NCBI GenBank assembly: GCA_963697705.1 | Contig: CAVOPA010000017.1 | Coordinates: 1,426,001 to 1,490,000 of the forward strand | Direction of reading: 5' to 3' | From: CAVUCH01 sp963697705 | Lineage (GTDB): Bacteria; Acidobacteriota; Vicinamibacteria; Vicinamibacterales; JAENWD01 | DNA length: 64,000 nt | Shown here: one piece after another, positions 1 through 7,938 of the stretch | Layout of the letters: the number at the start of each line of letters is the position of its first letter | Numbering within the stretch: the first letter of the stretch is position 1 | Position numbers and translations under genes: made by a program | The notes under the pieces: model-generated | The model's database searches: none | Seen by the model: the letters and a program-made list of their open reading frames with translations, nothing else | What the model was told of the DNA's origin: nothing

Positions 1-1
1 G

Positions 2-190
2 CGCGGCAGCGGCGCCGCATCCGCCGAGGCTCGCGGCACGACGTCTGGAGGAGGCCGACAGGCGTCCGCCGATCGGAGCGGCACGAAATCAGACGCCTTT
101 TCCGGGTACTCGAGCGGCAAGTCCGAACGCGCGGCGAGCTCGCGCGGCAGCCGCAGCCGGTCTGGCGGCGGCGGCGGCCGCCGACGGTAA
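2..190 (+). CDS. DUF3300-family protein, C-terminal end (partial)
   Basis: Only the last 62 codons are inside the window; the frame ends at TAA 188-190. The translated tail is low-complexity, rich in Gly, Ser and Arg. It contains an AFSGY segment and ends in GGGGGRRR, which is how I remember DUF3300 proteins ending. A DUF2950 gene follows 68 bases later on the same strand, and DUF3300-DUF2950 is a recurrent pair, which supports the call. DUF3300 proteins are secreted or envelope proteins of unknown function. The identification rests on tail composition and neighbour, because the conserved domain lies outside the window. Confidence 0.6.
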   Translation, partial: RGSGAASAEARGTTSGGGRQASADRSGTKSDAFSGYSSGKSERAASSRGSRSRSGGGGGRRR

Positions 191-258
191 TCCACTTCGA
201 CGCCAGGCCCGGCTCGCACGTTCGGCGCCATCGCCCGATCAGCACAGGAACACGGACA

Positions 259-1239
259 ATGACTGCACATACGAAGTGGGCGCACGACATACCGACGGCG
301 CCCCGGCGCGCTCGCGCACTCGCCGCGGCGTTGCTCGGCGCGATGCTCCTTGCGCCGATCCCCGCACGTGCCCAGGGCGCGAAGGCCTTCCCGACGCCGG
401 AGGAGGCGGTCGCGGCGCTCACGAACGCCGCCAAGGCTTCCGAGCTGGACGCAGTCCTCGCGCTGTTCGGTCCCGAGGGCCGCGAGCTGGTGTCCTCCTC
501 GGATCCGGCGACCGCTCGCCTGAATCGTGACGTGTTCGTGGTCGCGATGAGCGAGGGATGGAAGCTCGTCGACCGCGGCCCGGACCGGAAGGAGCTCATC
601 GTCGGGAACGAGCGGTGGCCGTTCCCCGTGCCGCTCGTCAAGAGTGCCAACGGATGGCGGTTCGATACCGCGGCGGGCAAGGAAGAAGTGCTGCTCCGGC
701 GCATCGGTCGGAACGAACTGGCCGCGATCCGCATCCTCGACACCTACGTCACCGCGCAGCGGATCTACGCGCGCAAGAGCCACGACGGCAAACCCGCCGG
801 CGCCTACGCGCGGCGCCTGGCGAGCGATCCAGGCTCGCAGAACGGGTTGTACTGGGCGGCCGGGCACGGCGAGCCGCACAGCCCGCTCGGGCCGCTCGTC
901 GCGGAGGCCGCCGCGGAAGGCCGCTCGTTGAACACCGCGGGCCAGGGTGCGTCGGCGCCTTTCCACGGCTATTACTTCCGTGTGCTCGATGCGCAAGGCG
1001 CCGCCGCGGCAGGAGGCGCGAAGAGCTACCTGGCCAACGGCGAGTTGTCGGGTGGCTTCGGGCTGGTTGCCTGGCCGGCGCAGTACAACGCGACCGGGAT
1101 CATGACCTTCGTCGTCAACCAGGACGGCGTCGTGTACGAGAAGGACCTCGGCGCCAACACGGCCAAGGCTGTCGCCAGCATCACGACCTACAACCCGGAT
1201 ACGACGTGGGCGCAATCGGAAGCGCCTCAGAGCCCCTAA
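259..1239 (+). CDS. DUF2950 family secreted protein
   Basis: This 326-residue protein has an N-terminal signal peptide: a basic stretch, a hydrophobic core around residues 20-36, then an ARAQG cleavage region. The mature part matches what I know of DUF2950: FPTPEEAVAAL near the start, a central segment with GNERWPFPVPLV, and a C-terminal FHGYYFRVL then YNATGIMTFVVNQDG. Its function is unknown; it is probably exported to the periplasm or envelope. It lies directly downstream of the DUF3300 gene and is probably co-transcribed with it. Its TAA stop is the first part of a GGGCTAA/GGGCTGA heptad array that separates it from the convergent phosphofructokinase gene. Confidence 0.9.
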   Translation: MTAHTKWAHDIPTAPRRARALAAALLGAMLLAPIPARAQGAKAFPTPEEAVAALTNAAKASELDAVLALFGPEGRELVSSSDPATARLNRDVFVVAMSEGWKLVDRGPDRKELIVGNERWPFPVPLVKSANGWRFDTAAGKEEVLLRRIGRNELAAIRILDTYVTAQRIYARKSHDGKPAGAYARRLASDPGSQNGLYWAAGHGEPHSPLGPLVAEAAAEGRSLNTAGQGASAPFHGYYFRVLDAQGAAAAGGAKSYLANGELSGGFGLVAWPAQYNATGIMTFVVNQDGVVYEKDLGANTAKAVASITTYNPDTTWAQSEAPQSP

Positions 1240-1361
1240 GGGCTGAGGGCTAAGGGCTGAGGGCTGAGGGCTGGGAGGGTTGGGCTAAGGTTAAGGGCTA
1301 GGGGCTGAGCCGCAACCCTGCGCCGCCTTCAGCCCTTAGCCCTGAGCCTTTAGCCCTAAAG
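1236..1361. repeat. Heptad repeat B1 (GGGCTAA/GGGCTGA), inverted
   Basis: The left arm (about 1236-1310) is built of 7-bp units GGGCTAA and GGGCTGA. The right arm (about 1330-1361) carries the complementary TTAGCCC and TCAGCCC units. The two arms could form a long imperfect hairpin between convergent genes. The stop codons of both flanking genes (TAA 1237-1239 and TAG on the minus strand at 1356-1358) lie inside the arms. A bidirectional terminator role is an inference. Confidence 0.85.
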
Positions 1362-2621
1362 AAAACGCTCCGGCTGTCCTGTCGCCGCCAGCACCGCGCG
1401 CCACGCGAACCCTTCCGGATCCACGCGCTTGGTGCGGCTCGTCAGCAGATTGACCGGCACGTGCACGAACTGGTCGTGCACCAGGCCGATCACCACGCCC
1501 GTCTTGCCGGCCATCGCGGCATGCACGGCGTTGCGCGCGAACTGGTCGCACAGGATCGAGTCCGCCGCGTTGGCGGGGCTGCTGCGTACCAGGTAGCTCG
1601 GATCGATGTAGCGCATCACGAGCGGCACGCCCACGTGCGCGAAGTGCGCCTCGATGCGGGCGCGCAGGAACAGGCCGATGTCCTGCAGCTTGACGTTGCC
1701 GGAGGCGTCGCGCGCGGAGCTCTCCTCGGCCAGCAGGTCCTGTCCCGCGCCCTCCGCGACCACCGCCATCGCGTGGCCTCGCTCGCGGACGCGGGTTTCG
1801 AGCGCGGTCAGCAGGCCGCCCGGTCCGTCGAGGGCGAACGGCACCTCCGGGATGAGCGTGACGTTCACGTCCTGGCTCGCCACCGTGGCGCCGACCGCGA
1901 TGAACCCGGCGTGACGTCCCATCAGCTTCACCAGCGCGAGCCCGTTCTGGACGCTACGCGCCTCGGTGTGCGCCCGGTCCAGCACCTTCGCGGCCTCTTC
2001 CACAGCGGTGAGGAATCCGAAGCTGCGCGTCACGAACGCCACGTCGTTGTCGATCGTCTTCGGAATGCCGACCACGGCGAGCGGGTGGCCTCTTCTCGTC
2101 GCCTCCTCGAAAAGGGCGTTGCCTCCGCGCTGCGTGCCGTCGCCGCCGATCGTGAACAGGACGTTGATGTCCCTCCGGATCAGCGCGTCGACCGCGCGGA
2201 CGATGTCCACGGGGCCGCGCGAGGTGCCGAGCACCGTTCCGCCCTGCTGGTGAATGCTCGACACGAGCGCCGGCGTGAGAGCGATCGGATCCGGTCCGAC
2301 CGAAGGGTCCAGCCCCTGGTAACCACCGCGGAACCCGATCACCTCCTGGACGCCGTACCCGAAGTGCAGCTCGAGGAACAGCGACCGGAGTACGTCGTTC
2401 AGACCGGGACACAGGCCACCGCAGGTGACGATGCCGGCGCGCGTCCGGGCCGGATCGAAGAACAGTCGTTCGCGCGGGCCGGCCACCTCGAACAGCGTCT
2501 CGGTCGCAGGCACAGACTGCCGAGGGCCGCGGACGATGTGCTCGGGGACGAAGACGCTGTCCGGGACCGTGTGACGGATCGGGGTGGCGAACCTGGGCTC
2601 GCCGAGAAGCGGAATGGTCAT
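1356..2621 (-). CDS. ATP-dependent 6-phosphofructokinase (plant/trypanosome-like clade)
   Basis: This 421-residue protein phosphorylates fructose 6-phosphate to the 1,6-bisphosphate in glycolysis. Seen: TCGGLCPGLN near residues 66-75, RGGYQGL about 98-104, GGDGTQRGG 159-167, PKTIDND 187-193 with the presumed catalytic Asp191, and MGRHAGF further on. Gly at the second-shell position of GGDGT favours ATP over pyrophosphate as donor. The Lys in PKTIDND is usual in PPi enzymes but also occurs in the ATP-using trypanosome/plant group. The chosen ATG overlaps the glgX stop as ATGA (2618-2621), so translation is probably coupled to glgX. A longer frame runs upstream inside glgX but has no family similarity there. 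Donor specificity is inferred from motifs only. Confidence 0.9.
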   Translation of the reverse strand: MTIPLLGEPRFATPIRHTVPDSVFVPEHIVRGPRQSVPATETLFEVAGPRERLFFDPARTRAGIVTCGGLCPGLNDVLRSLFLELHFGYGVQEVIGFRGGYQGLDPSVGPDPIALTPALVSSIHQQGGTVLGTSRGPVDIVRAVDALIRRDINVLFTIGGDGTQRGGNALFEEATRRGHPLAVVGIPKTIDNDVAFVTRSFGFLTAVEEAAKVLDRAHTEARSVQNGLALVKLMGRHAGFIAVGATVASQDVNVTLIPEVPFALDGPGGLLTALETRVRERGHAMAVVAEGAGQDLLAEESSARDASGNVKLQDIGLFLRARIEAHFAHVGVPLVMRYIDPSYLVRSSPANAADSILCDQFARNAVHAAMAGKTGVVIGLVHDQFVHVPVNLLTSRTKRVDPEGFAWRAVLAATGQPERFL

Positions 2622-4741
2622 GAGGCACTCGCCGCCGCGGCGAGGAGCACCACCGTGCGCGGCGGCACGGCATACGAATCTGCATCCACCGCCGGCGCGT
2701 CCTGCAGGCGCGACACATCGCCGGGTGCCGCGCGCGACGTGTCCACGAGCACACGCCACCTCGTGGCGGGCAGGGGAAGAGGCGGCAACGCAAACTCGAG
2801 CCGCTCCCAGTAGGCGTTCGCGATCAGGTGCAGCGCACCGGCGCCGGGGAGCGGCGTCGTCATCGCGAGCGTGTGCGAGTCACGGCCCCAATCGGGCTCG
2901 TCGAGCCGCACGCCGTGCCAGTCGACCGGCTGAGAACGCAGGAGTTCGCCGAGGGTCAGGCGCTCACGGTTGTCGGCCAGCGGGCGGTTGACCCGGAGGT
3001 CGACCAGCATCCGCACGAATCGCCGGACGTCCGCATGCCGCTCGAGCAGCGACCAGTCGAACCAGGACGTCTCGTTGTCCTGGCAGTACGCGTTGTTGTT
3101 GCCGCCCTGCGTGCGTCGGACCTCGTCGCCCATCAGCAACATGGGCGTGCCCACGCCGAGGAGCAGCAGTGCGAGGAAGTTCTTGACCTGCCGGTTGCGG
3201 AGCGCCTCGATGTCCGGATCGTCGGTGGGGCCTTCGACGCCGCAGTTCCAGCTCCGGTTGTCTTCAGCGCCGTCGCGGTTCTCCTCGCCGTTCCGCTCGT
3301 TGTGCTTCCGGTCGTAGGAGACGAGGTCGTTCAGCGTGAACCCGTCGTGGCACGTGACGAAGTTGATGCTCTGTTCGGGCTCGCGCAGTTCGTGTTCGTA
3401 CACGTCGGGGCTCCCGAGCAGGCGTGACGCGAGAGAGCGCACCGTGTCACCCTCGCCCCTCACGAACGATCGGACGTCGTCGCGGAACCGCCCGTTCCAT
3501 TCCTTCCAGCTGTCGCCCACGAAGCTGCCCACCTGGTAGAGACCGGCCGCATCCCACGCCTCCGCGATCAGCTTCACGTTGGCGAGCACCGGGTCCGACT
3601 CGATGTCCCACAGCACGGGCGGGGCGGCCATCGGCCGGCCCTGCCCATCGCGCGCGAGGATGGACGCGAGATCGAAGCGGAAGCCGTCGACGTGCATCTC
3701 GCGAACCCAGTAGCGGAGGCTGTCCAGGATGAGCCTCCGTACGATCGGGTCGTTGGCGTTGAGGGTGTTGCCGCAGCCGCTGTAGTTCTCGTAGGCGGCC
3801 TTGTCGTCGCTCAGGATGTAGTACGTCTCGTTCGCCAGGCCCCGAAAGCACATCGTCGGGCCGTTCGCTCCGCCTTCTGCCGTGTGGTTGTAGACCACGT
3901 CGAGGATCACCTCGATGCCGACGCGGTGCAGCGCCTTGACCAGGTCTCGGAACTCGTCGAGCGCCGCGACGGGATCATTCCGTGAGCTGTAAGCCGGGTG
4001 CGGGGCGAAGAACGAGACCGGCGAGTAGCCCCAGACATTCATCCGTCCGGGTGGCGCGTCCTGCTCGTCGAACGCGAAGACCGGCAGGAGCTCGACAGCC
4101 GTGATGCCCAGATCGAGCAGGTACGGGATCTTGTCGATGACGCCCGCGAACGTGCCGCGCCTGTCCTTGGCAACGCCCGAGTTTTGATGCCGCGTGAACG
4201 CGCCCACGTGCATCTCGTAGATGACCGATCGCACGAACGGCCGCTGTGGCGGTGCATCGTCTGCCCAGTCGTAGGCGTCCGGATCCACCACGACGCTCTT
4301 CAGCGCGGATGCTGCGTTGTCGTCCGGCGCGGCGGCGGCGTCGCGGCTGCGAGCCGCCGGGCGAGCAATGCACCTGGCGTACGGATCGAGCAGGACCTTG
4401 GCTGGATCGAACCGGAGCCCTCGCGGCGGGTCCAATGGACCCTCGATGCGAAACGCGTACACCTGGCCCGGACCAATGTCCGGAACGAACGCATGCCAGT
4501 AGTGATAGGTCCGGTTGACGTTGGGATCGAGGGTGATGACGCGCGCCGGTGTGGCGTCTTCCACGCGATCGAAGAGCAGCACATGGACGCCAGTACTGCC
4601 CTTCGCGAAGACGCTGAAGTTGACGCCGCCCGGGACGACCGTTGGGCCGAGGGGGTAGCTACGACCGTGGGTGAGGGTTCCGTCGACGCGGGGGAGCGCT
4701 TCGGCGCGACGAGCTCCCGCGGTTCTCACTGTGCCAGCCAT
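2618..4741 (-). CDS. glgX: Glycogen debranching enzyme GlgX (isoamylase type, GH13)
   Basis: This enzyme hydrolyses alpha-1,6 branches of glycogen or limit dextrin in the cytoplasm. The 707-residue product has a CBM48-like N-terminal region (about 25-125) and then a GH13 barrel. Conserved blocks: DVVYNH 281-286, DGFRFD 352-357 with the nucleophile Asp357, the acid Glu394 in LIAEAW, and CHDGFTL 464-470 with the HD pair. The length fits the GlgX/TreX family. The start is ATG at 4741, which overlaps the end of the SpoIIAA-like gene by 16 bases; the frame stays open further upstream but that part looks non-coding. Downstream it overlaps the phosphofructokinase start by four bases, which links glycogen breakdown to glycolysis in one transcript. 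Confidence 0.94.
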   Translation of the reverse strand: MAGTVRTAGARRAEALPRVDGTLTHGRSYPLGPTVVPGGVNFSVFAKGSTGVHVLLFDRVEDATPARVITLDPNVNRTYHYWHAFVPDIGPGQVYAFRIEGPLDPPRGLRFDPAKVLLDPYARCIARPAARSRDAAAAPDDNAASALKSVVVDPDAYDWADDAPPQRPFVRSVIYEMHVGAFTRHQNSGVAKDRRGTFAGVIDKIPYLLDLGITAVELLPVFAFDEQDAPPGRMNVWGYSPVSFFAPHPAYSSRNDPVAALDEFRDLVKALHRVGIEVILDVVYNHTAEGGANGPTMCFRGLANETYYILSDDKAAYENYSGCGNTLNANDPIVRRLILDSLRYWVREMHVDGFRFDLASILARDGQGRPMAAPPVLWDIESDPVLANVKLIAEAWDAAGLYQVGSFVGDSWKEWNGRFRDDVRSFVRGEGDTVRSLASRLLGSPDVYEHELREPEQSINFVTCHDGFTLNDLVSYDRKHNERNGEENRDGAEDNRSWNCGVEGPTDDPDIEALRNRQVKNFLALLLLGVGTPMLLMGDEVRRTQGGNNNAYCQDNETSWFDWSLLERHADVRRFVRMLVDLRVNRPLADNRERLTLGELLRSQPVDWHGVRLDEPDWGRDSHTLAMTTPLPGAGALHLIANAYWERLEFALPPLPLPATRWRVLVDTSRAAPGDVSRLQDAPAVDADSYAVPPRTVVLLAAAASAS

Positions 4742-5091
4742 GACAGCGCCTCGGACATGGCCTCGGGCGCGAAGTACTCGACCGGTGCTTTCCTCAGGTC
4801 CGCCGCCGCGAACATCAAGGCGTGTCCGCGCCAGCGCTCGTCTCCGACGATGGCAATACGTCTGAGAGTGTCGCCGTGATGGACGTAGAACGTGAGATCG
4901 TTCCACCCCGCGCCTGGTTCCCAGCCCTCGAACGCGTCCAGCACCACCAGCAGTCGCACGGCGTTCGCGCCGCTGACGCGCATCTGCTCGATGAACTGAT
5001 CCTGGGCCCGGTCCAGGTCAGCCTTGCGCAGGACACCGCTGATGTCGAGGCGGAAGGCATCCGCACCTTCACGTCGCAATGTGACTGGCAT
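4726..5091 (-). CDS. SpoIIAA-like (STAS-superfamily) protein
   Basis: This is a small 121-residue soluble protein. Its layout is that of SpoIIAA-like domain proteins: an opening beta-strand pair (RLDISGVLRKADL), a middle strand (VRLLVVLDAFEGWEP), a segment with IAIVGDERWRGH and a final helix ending in SWLAQ. Such proteins usually have no known partner; they resemble anti-sigma-factor antagonists but lack a clear phosphorylatable Ser in the classical STAS position. It is the first gene of a leftward unit with glgX (16-base overlap) and phosphofructokinase, so a link to carbon-store use is possible but not shown. Confidence 0.8.
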   Translation of the reverse strand: MPVTLRREGADAFRLDISGVLRKADLDRAQDQFIEQMRVSGANAVRLLVVLDAFEGWEPGAGWNDLTFYVHHGDTLRRIAIVGDERWRGHALMFAAADLRKAPVEYFAPEAMSEALSWLAQ

Positions 5092-5127
5092 GATCTAGGC
5101 TCTCTCTGCCGGCTCACCGCCCCTGGC

Positions 5128-5168
5128 CCTTGGCCCTCAGCCCTTAGCCCTTAGCCCTTAGCCCTCTA
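5128..5168. repeat. Heptad repeat B2 (TTAGCCC units)
   Basis: Five or six TTAGCCC/TCAGCCC-type heptads run up to and include the TAG stop of the polyphosphate kinase gene. Only one arm is present here, read as GGGCTAA downstream of the gene on its coding strand. Confidence 0.8.
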
Positions 5169-5939
5169 ATACCGTTCCTTCACGAACCGCCGTCGCTTGA
5201 TCGTCTTCTCGTCGTCGTAGGCGCCCTTCGTCGCCCGGTCGGGCAGATCGATCTTCGGCGCGGGCAGCTTCTTGTAATCGATCTGCGACAGGATATGGGC
5301 GATCGCGTTCAGACGCGCGCGCTTCTTGTCGTCCGACCGGAGGAGGTACCAGGGCGCACCCTTCAGGTCGGTGGCCTTCAGCATGCGATCCCTGGCCGCC
5401 GAGTACTGGTACCACTTCTCGCGTGACGGCAGATCCATCGGGCTCAGCTTCCACTGCCGCAAGGGATCGGCGATGCGCGCCTCGAACCGGCGCTTCTGTT
5501 CGTCGTTGCTCACCTCGAGCCACAGCTTGATGAGCATGATGCCGCCGGTGACCATGAATTTCTCCATCGCGGGGCAGAGCGTCAGAAACCGTTCGTACTG
5601 ACGGTCCGTGCAGAACCCCATGACGCGCTCGACGCCGGCGCGGTTGTACCAGCTCCGGTCGAAGATGACCACTTCGCCGGCGGCAGGGAAGTGCTGGAAG
5701 TAGCGCTGCAGGTACAGCTGCGACTTCTCGCGATCCGACGGGGCCGGCAGCGCCACGACCCGAAAGACGCGCGGGCTGACCCGCTCGGTGATGGCCTTGA
5801 TCGTGCCGCCCTTGCCGGCGCCGTCGCGGCCTTCGAGCACGATGATCACGCGCAGCCCTTTCTCCTTGACCCACCGCTGGAGGTGGGCCAGCTCGACCTG
5901 CAGCTTCCGCAATTCCGTCATGTACTTTTTGTTCTTCAT
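5166..5939 (-). CDS. ppk2: Polyphosphate kinase 2
   Basis: PPK2 enzymes transfer phosphate between polyphosphate and nucleotides, mostly making nucleoside di- or triphosphates from polyphosphate. The 257-residue protein is a single-domain PPK2 with Walker A GRDGAGKGG (37-45), Walker B and lid region VIFDRSWYNRAGVE (about 91-104, Asp94), and the C-terminal YKKLP and KRRRFVKERY segments typical of the family. Class I is the most likely subgroup by length. The start ATG at 5939 lies just upstream of a Lys-rich N-terminus. It stands alone, 74 bases from the SpoIIAA-like gene start, and its stop lies in a heptad repeat. A role in buffering energy charge next to the ATP synthase operon is an inference. 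Confidence 0.93.
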   Translation of the reverse strand: MKNKKYMTELRKLQVELAHLQRWVKEKGLRVIIVLEGRDGAGKGGTIKAITERVSPRVFRVVALPAPSDREKSQLYLQRYFQHFPAAGEVVIFDRSWYNRAGVERVMGFCTDRQYERFLTLCPAMEKFMVTGGIMLIKLWLEVSNDEQKRRFEARIADPLRQWKLSPMDLPSREKWYQYSAARDRMLKATDLKGAPWYLLRSDDKKRARLNAIAHILSQIDYKKLPAPKIDLPDRATKGAYDDEKTIKRRRFVKERY

Positions 5940-6478
5940 CGCGCTTCTCCGGAAGGCTGCGGGCTGCGGCCCGGAGTGCCAGGGACACCAGACCCGCGCA
6001 AGATGACCGGCACTGCGACGTTCGTGCCCGCCGGACGCGGGCGCATCGCCGGCATCGTGACCGGAGCCGGCGTCGCTGGACCGCGATGCGGGGGCGTCGT
6101 CGCGGCGACGTTATACGACTGTCGGAGGAGCACTTGCGCCCGAGCACCTGGCGGACTCCGTCCCCCGGCCCCGTGACCAGCTCGTTCGGCGAAGGGGAGG
6201 GCGCGAGCCCGTCGCCGCCGTTCGTCCACGGTCCATCTCCGGCAGAGTGGAGGAGGCCCGAAATACCGGAGGCGTCTCGCGTCTGTCACCGGAACACGAA
6301 ATGTCGAACGCGGCTGCAGGTGCAAGGGGCACAGGAACGCGGGGCCGCCAATCTGCTCCGCACGCGGCGGAATTGGCGAGGGGCGAGACCGGCGCATTCC
6401 AGGGTCGGAGGCCCGTGCACGGCTGGCACAGGCCGTGCTCGAAGCATCGCGGCGTCACGCTCACCCCGAGAGCTTTCC
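5940..6478. other. 539-bp non-coding region between ppk2 and atpB
   Basis: This gap separates divergent genes and should hold both promoters. Open frames here have no protein-like composition and I found no atpI-like gene. It carries one good copy of the 14-bp motif (6257-6270) and a half-like copy about 6296-6309. Nothing else was recognised. Confidence 0.6.
6257..6270. promoter_or_regulatory. Putative operator, motif YCCGAAATRYCGGR (site 1)
   Basis: The sequence CCCGAAATACCGGA is near-palindromic and matches five other sites in the window. It lies about 210 bases upstream of the ATP synthase operon start. Function is inferred from recurrence only. Confidence 0.4.
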
Positions 6479-7460
6479 ATGCCGATCTCGACGAATCGAG
6501 CCCCGACGGCCCCGCGCAGCCGCCCCGGCCTTGGTCAGGGCAAGTACGGCGGCGAGATCGGGCGCCGCGTGATGGTCGCGGGCCTGCTCGCGCTGGCGAG
6601 CGGCAGCGTCGCGCTGGCGGCCGACCCGCACGCAGCTCCGCACGGGCTCTCGCAGAGCGCCGTCGAGATCGCCCGGCCCTTCGGCTTTCCCATTACCAAC
6701 TCGATGGTGGTCAGCTGGATCGTCGCCGTGGCGCTGATCGGGTTCGCCCGGCTGGCGACAAGGCGCATGACCGAGGTGCCGGGCGGCGCGCAGAACTTTC
6801 TCGAGTGGCTCGTCGAGAGCCTCTACGCGTTTCTCGAGGGCATCATCGGCCCACACCTGGTTCGCCGGACGTTCTGGTTCTTCGGCACGATCTTTCTGTT
6901 CATCCTGTCGGCCAACTGGTTCGGTCTGATCCCGGGCGTCGGGTCGATCGGGTGGGGACGCCAGACGCCCGGAGGGCTTCCGGCTCGAGGAGCCGCTGTT
7001 TCGCGGTGCGAACGCGGACGTGAACCTGACGCTGGCGATGGCGCTCGTGTTCTTCGCCATGTGGATCGTGTGGGCGATCCAGGAGGTCGGCGTCGGCGGC
7101 TTCTTCAAGGAGCTGTTCGCGCCGAAGGGGGAGAGCTCCGGCGCGCTGCGTGTCCTCCTTGTCGTCGTGTTCTTCGCGGCGGGCTGCCTCGAGGTGATCT
7201 CGATTCTGTTCCGGCCGGTCTCGCTCAGCTTCCGGCTGTACGGAAACGTGTTCGCCGGCGAGTACATGCTCGAAACGATGGCCGCGGTGCCCGCGGTCGG
7301 GTGGCTGGTGCAGATCCCGTTCTACTTCCTCGAGCTGCTCGTAGGGTTGGTCCAGGCGCTCGTCTTCATGCTGCTGACCGCGGTGTTCACGCTGCTGATC
7401 TGCCAGCACGAGGAGAAGGCGCCGGACGCGCCGCCACACGAGGAGGAGTCGCCGGCGTGA
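6479..7460 (+). CDS. atpB: ATP synthase F0 subunit a, with an internal +1 frameshift
   Basis: Subunit a forms the proton half-channels next to the c-ring. The N-terminal part reads from ATG 6479 and includes GFPITNSMVVSWIV and FLFILSANWFGLIPGVGSIG. The C-terminal part, in the next frame, includes NLTLAMALVFF, SLSFRLYGNVFAGE with the essential Arg in SFRLYGN, and IPFYFLELLVGLVQALVF. The join is at about 6971: dropping one G there gives the smooth segment TPEGFRLEEPLFRGANAD. The whole protein would be about 326 residues with five to six membrane segments. Because every other ATP synthase gene is intact, a base-call error is the likeliest cause; a real mutation or recoding cannot be excluded. 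Confidence 0.88.
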
Positions 7461-7488
7461 TCGCCGGCACGGGAGCAGGGTGATGAAA

Positions 7489-7597
7489 TAGGGCACCCTG
7501 AATGAAGCATGCAGAATGTCGAGTGTGGATGCCGGATGTAGGAATCCTGCCGTCTTTCGACATGCTGCATCCTGCATTCTTCATGCAGGGTGCCCTT
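7489..7597. repeat. A/T-rich GAATGCA palindrome C1 inside the atp operon
   Basis: An imperfect inverted repeat of about 110 bp. The left arm begins AGGGCACCCTGAATGAAGCA and the right arm ends in its near complement (TTCATGCAGGGTGCCCTT). It lies in the 266-bp gap between atpB and atpE, where the operon would be expected to be compact. No gene was recognised in the gap. Confidence 0.75.
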
Positions 7598-7726
7598 CTT
7601 CAACACCCTGCTAGGTCGGCCCGGCAGGAAGGGCGCCGGCCTCCGGTCCGGCCACGACGCGGCATTCCCGGTGAGTACATGAGCGAGCGCGTCTGACGTC
7701 TACGCACGCACGAAAGGATTGAACAC

Positions 7727-7915
7727 ATGAGCGGCAGTCTGCACGTAGGTCTGGCGGCATTCGGCGCGGCGATCGCGGTGGGACTCATCGGCATGAAGGC
7801 GTCCGAGGCCGTTGGTCGCAATCCCGGGTCCTCCACGAAAGTGCTGGTGCAATCGATCCTGGCCATCGCCTTCGCCGAAGCCATCGTGTTCTACACGCTC
7901 TTCCTCGTTCGATAG
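7727..7915 (+). CDS. atpE: ATP synthase F0 subunit c
   Basis: The proton-translocating ring subunit is only 62 residues here, shorter than the usual 70-90. It still has both helices: helix 1 with GLIGMKASEAVGRNP leading into the polar loop, and helix 2 AIAFAEAIVFYTLFLV with the ion-binding Glu near residue 51. The residue after this Glu is Ala, not Ser or Thr, so the Na+ signature is absent and proton coupling is expected. A Shine-Dalgarno GAAAGGA sits 8 bases before ATG 7727. The shortening is at the N-terminus before helix 1. It lies between atpB (after a repeat) and atpF (about 20 bases). Confidence 0.93.
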   Translation: MSGSLHVGLAAFGAAIAVGLIGMKASEAVGRNPGSSTKVLVQSILAIAFAEAIVFYTLFLVR

Positions 7916-7938
7916 GAGCGCTGGTGGGGGGCACTCTC

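Noticed and set aside
1236..1361. Telomere-like repeat
   Set aside because: GGGCTAA resembles telomere units, but copies are scattered at internal gene ends and inverted.
6900..7020. Programmed frameshift in atpB
   Set aside because: No slippery site or stimulatory structure was seen and other genes show the same one-base shift; sequence error is simpler.
7502..7696. Small gene between atpB and atpE
   Set aside because: It lies within the C1 palindrome and its codons follow the repeat, not protein-like usage.
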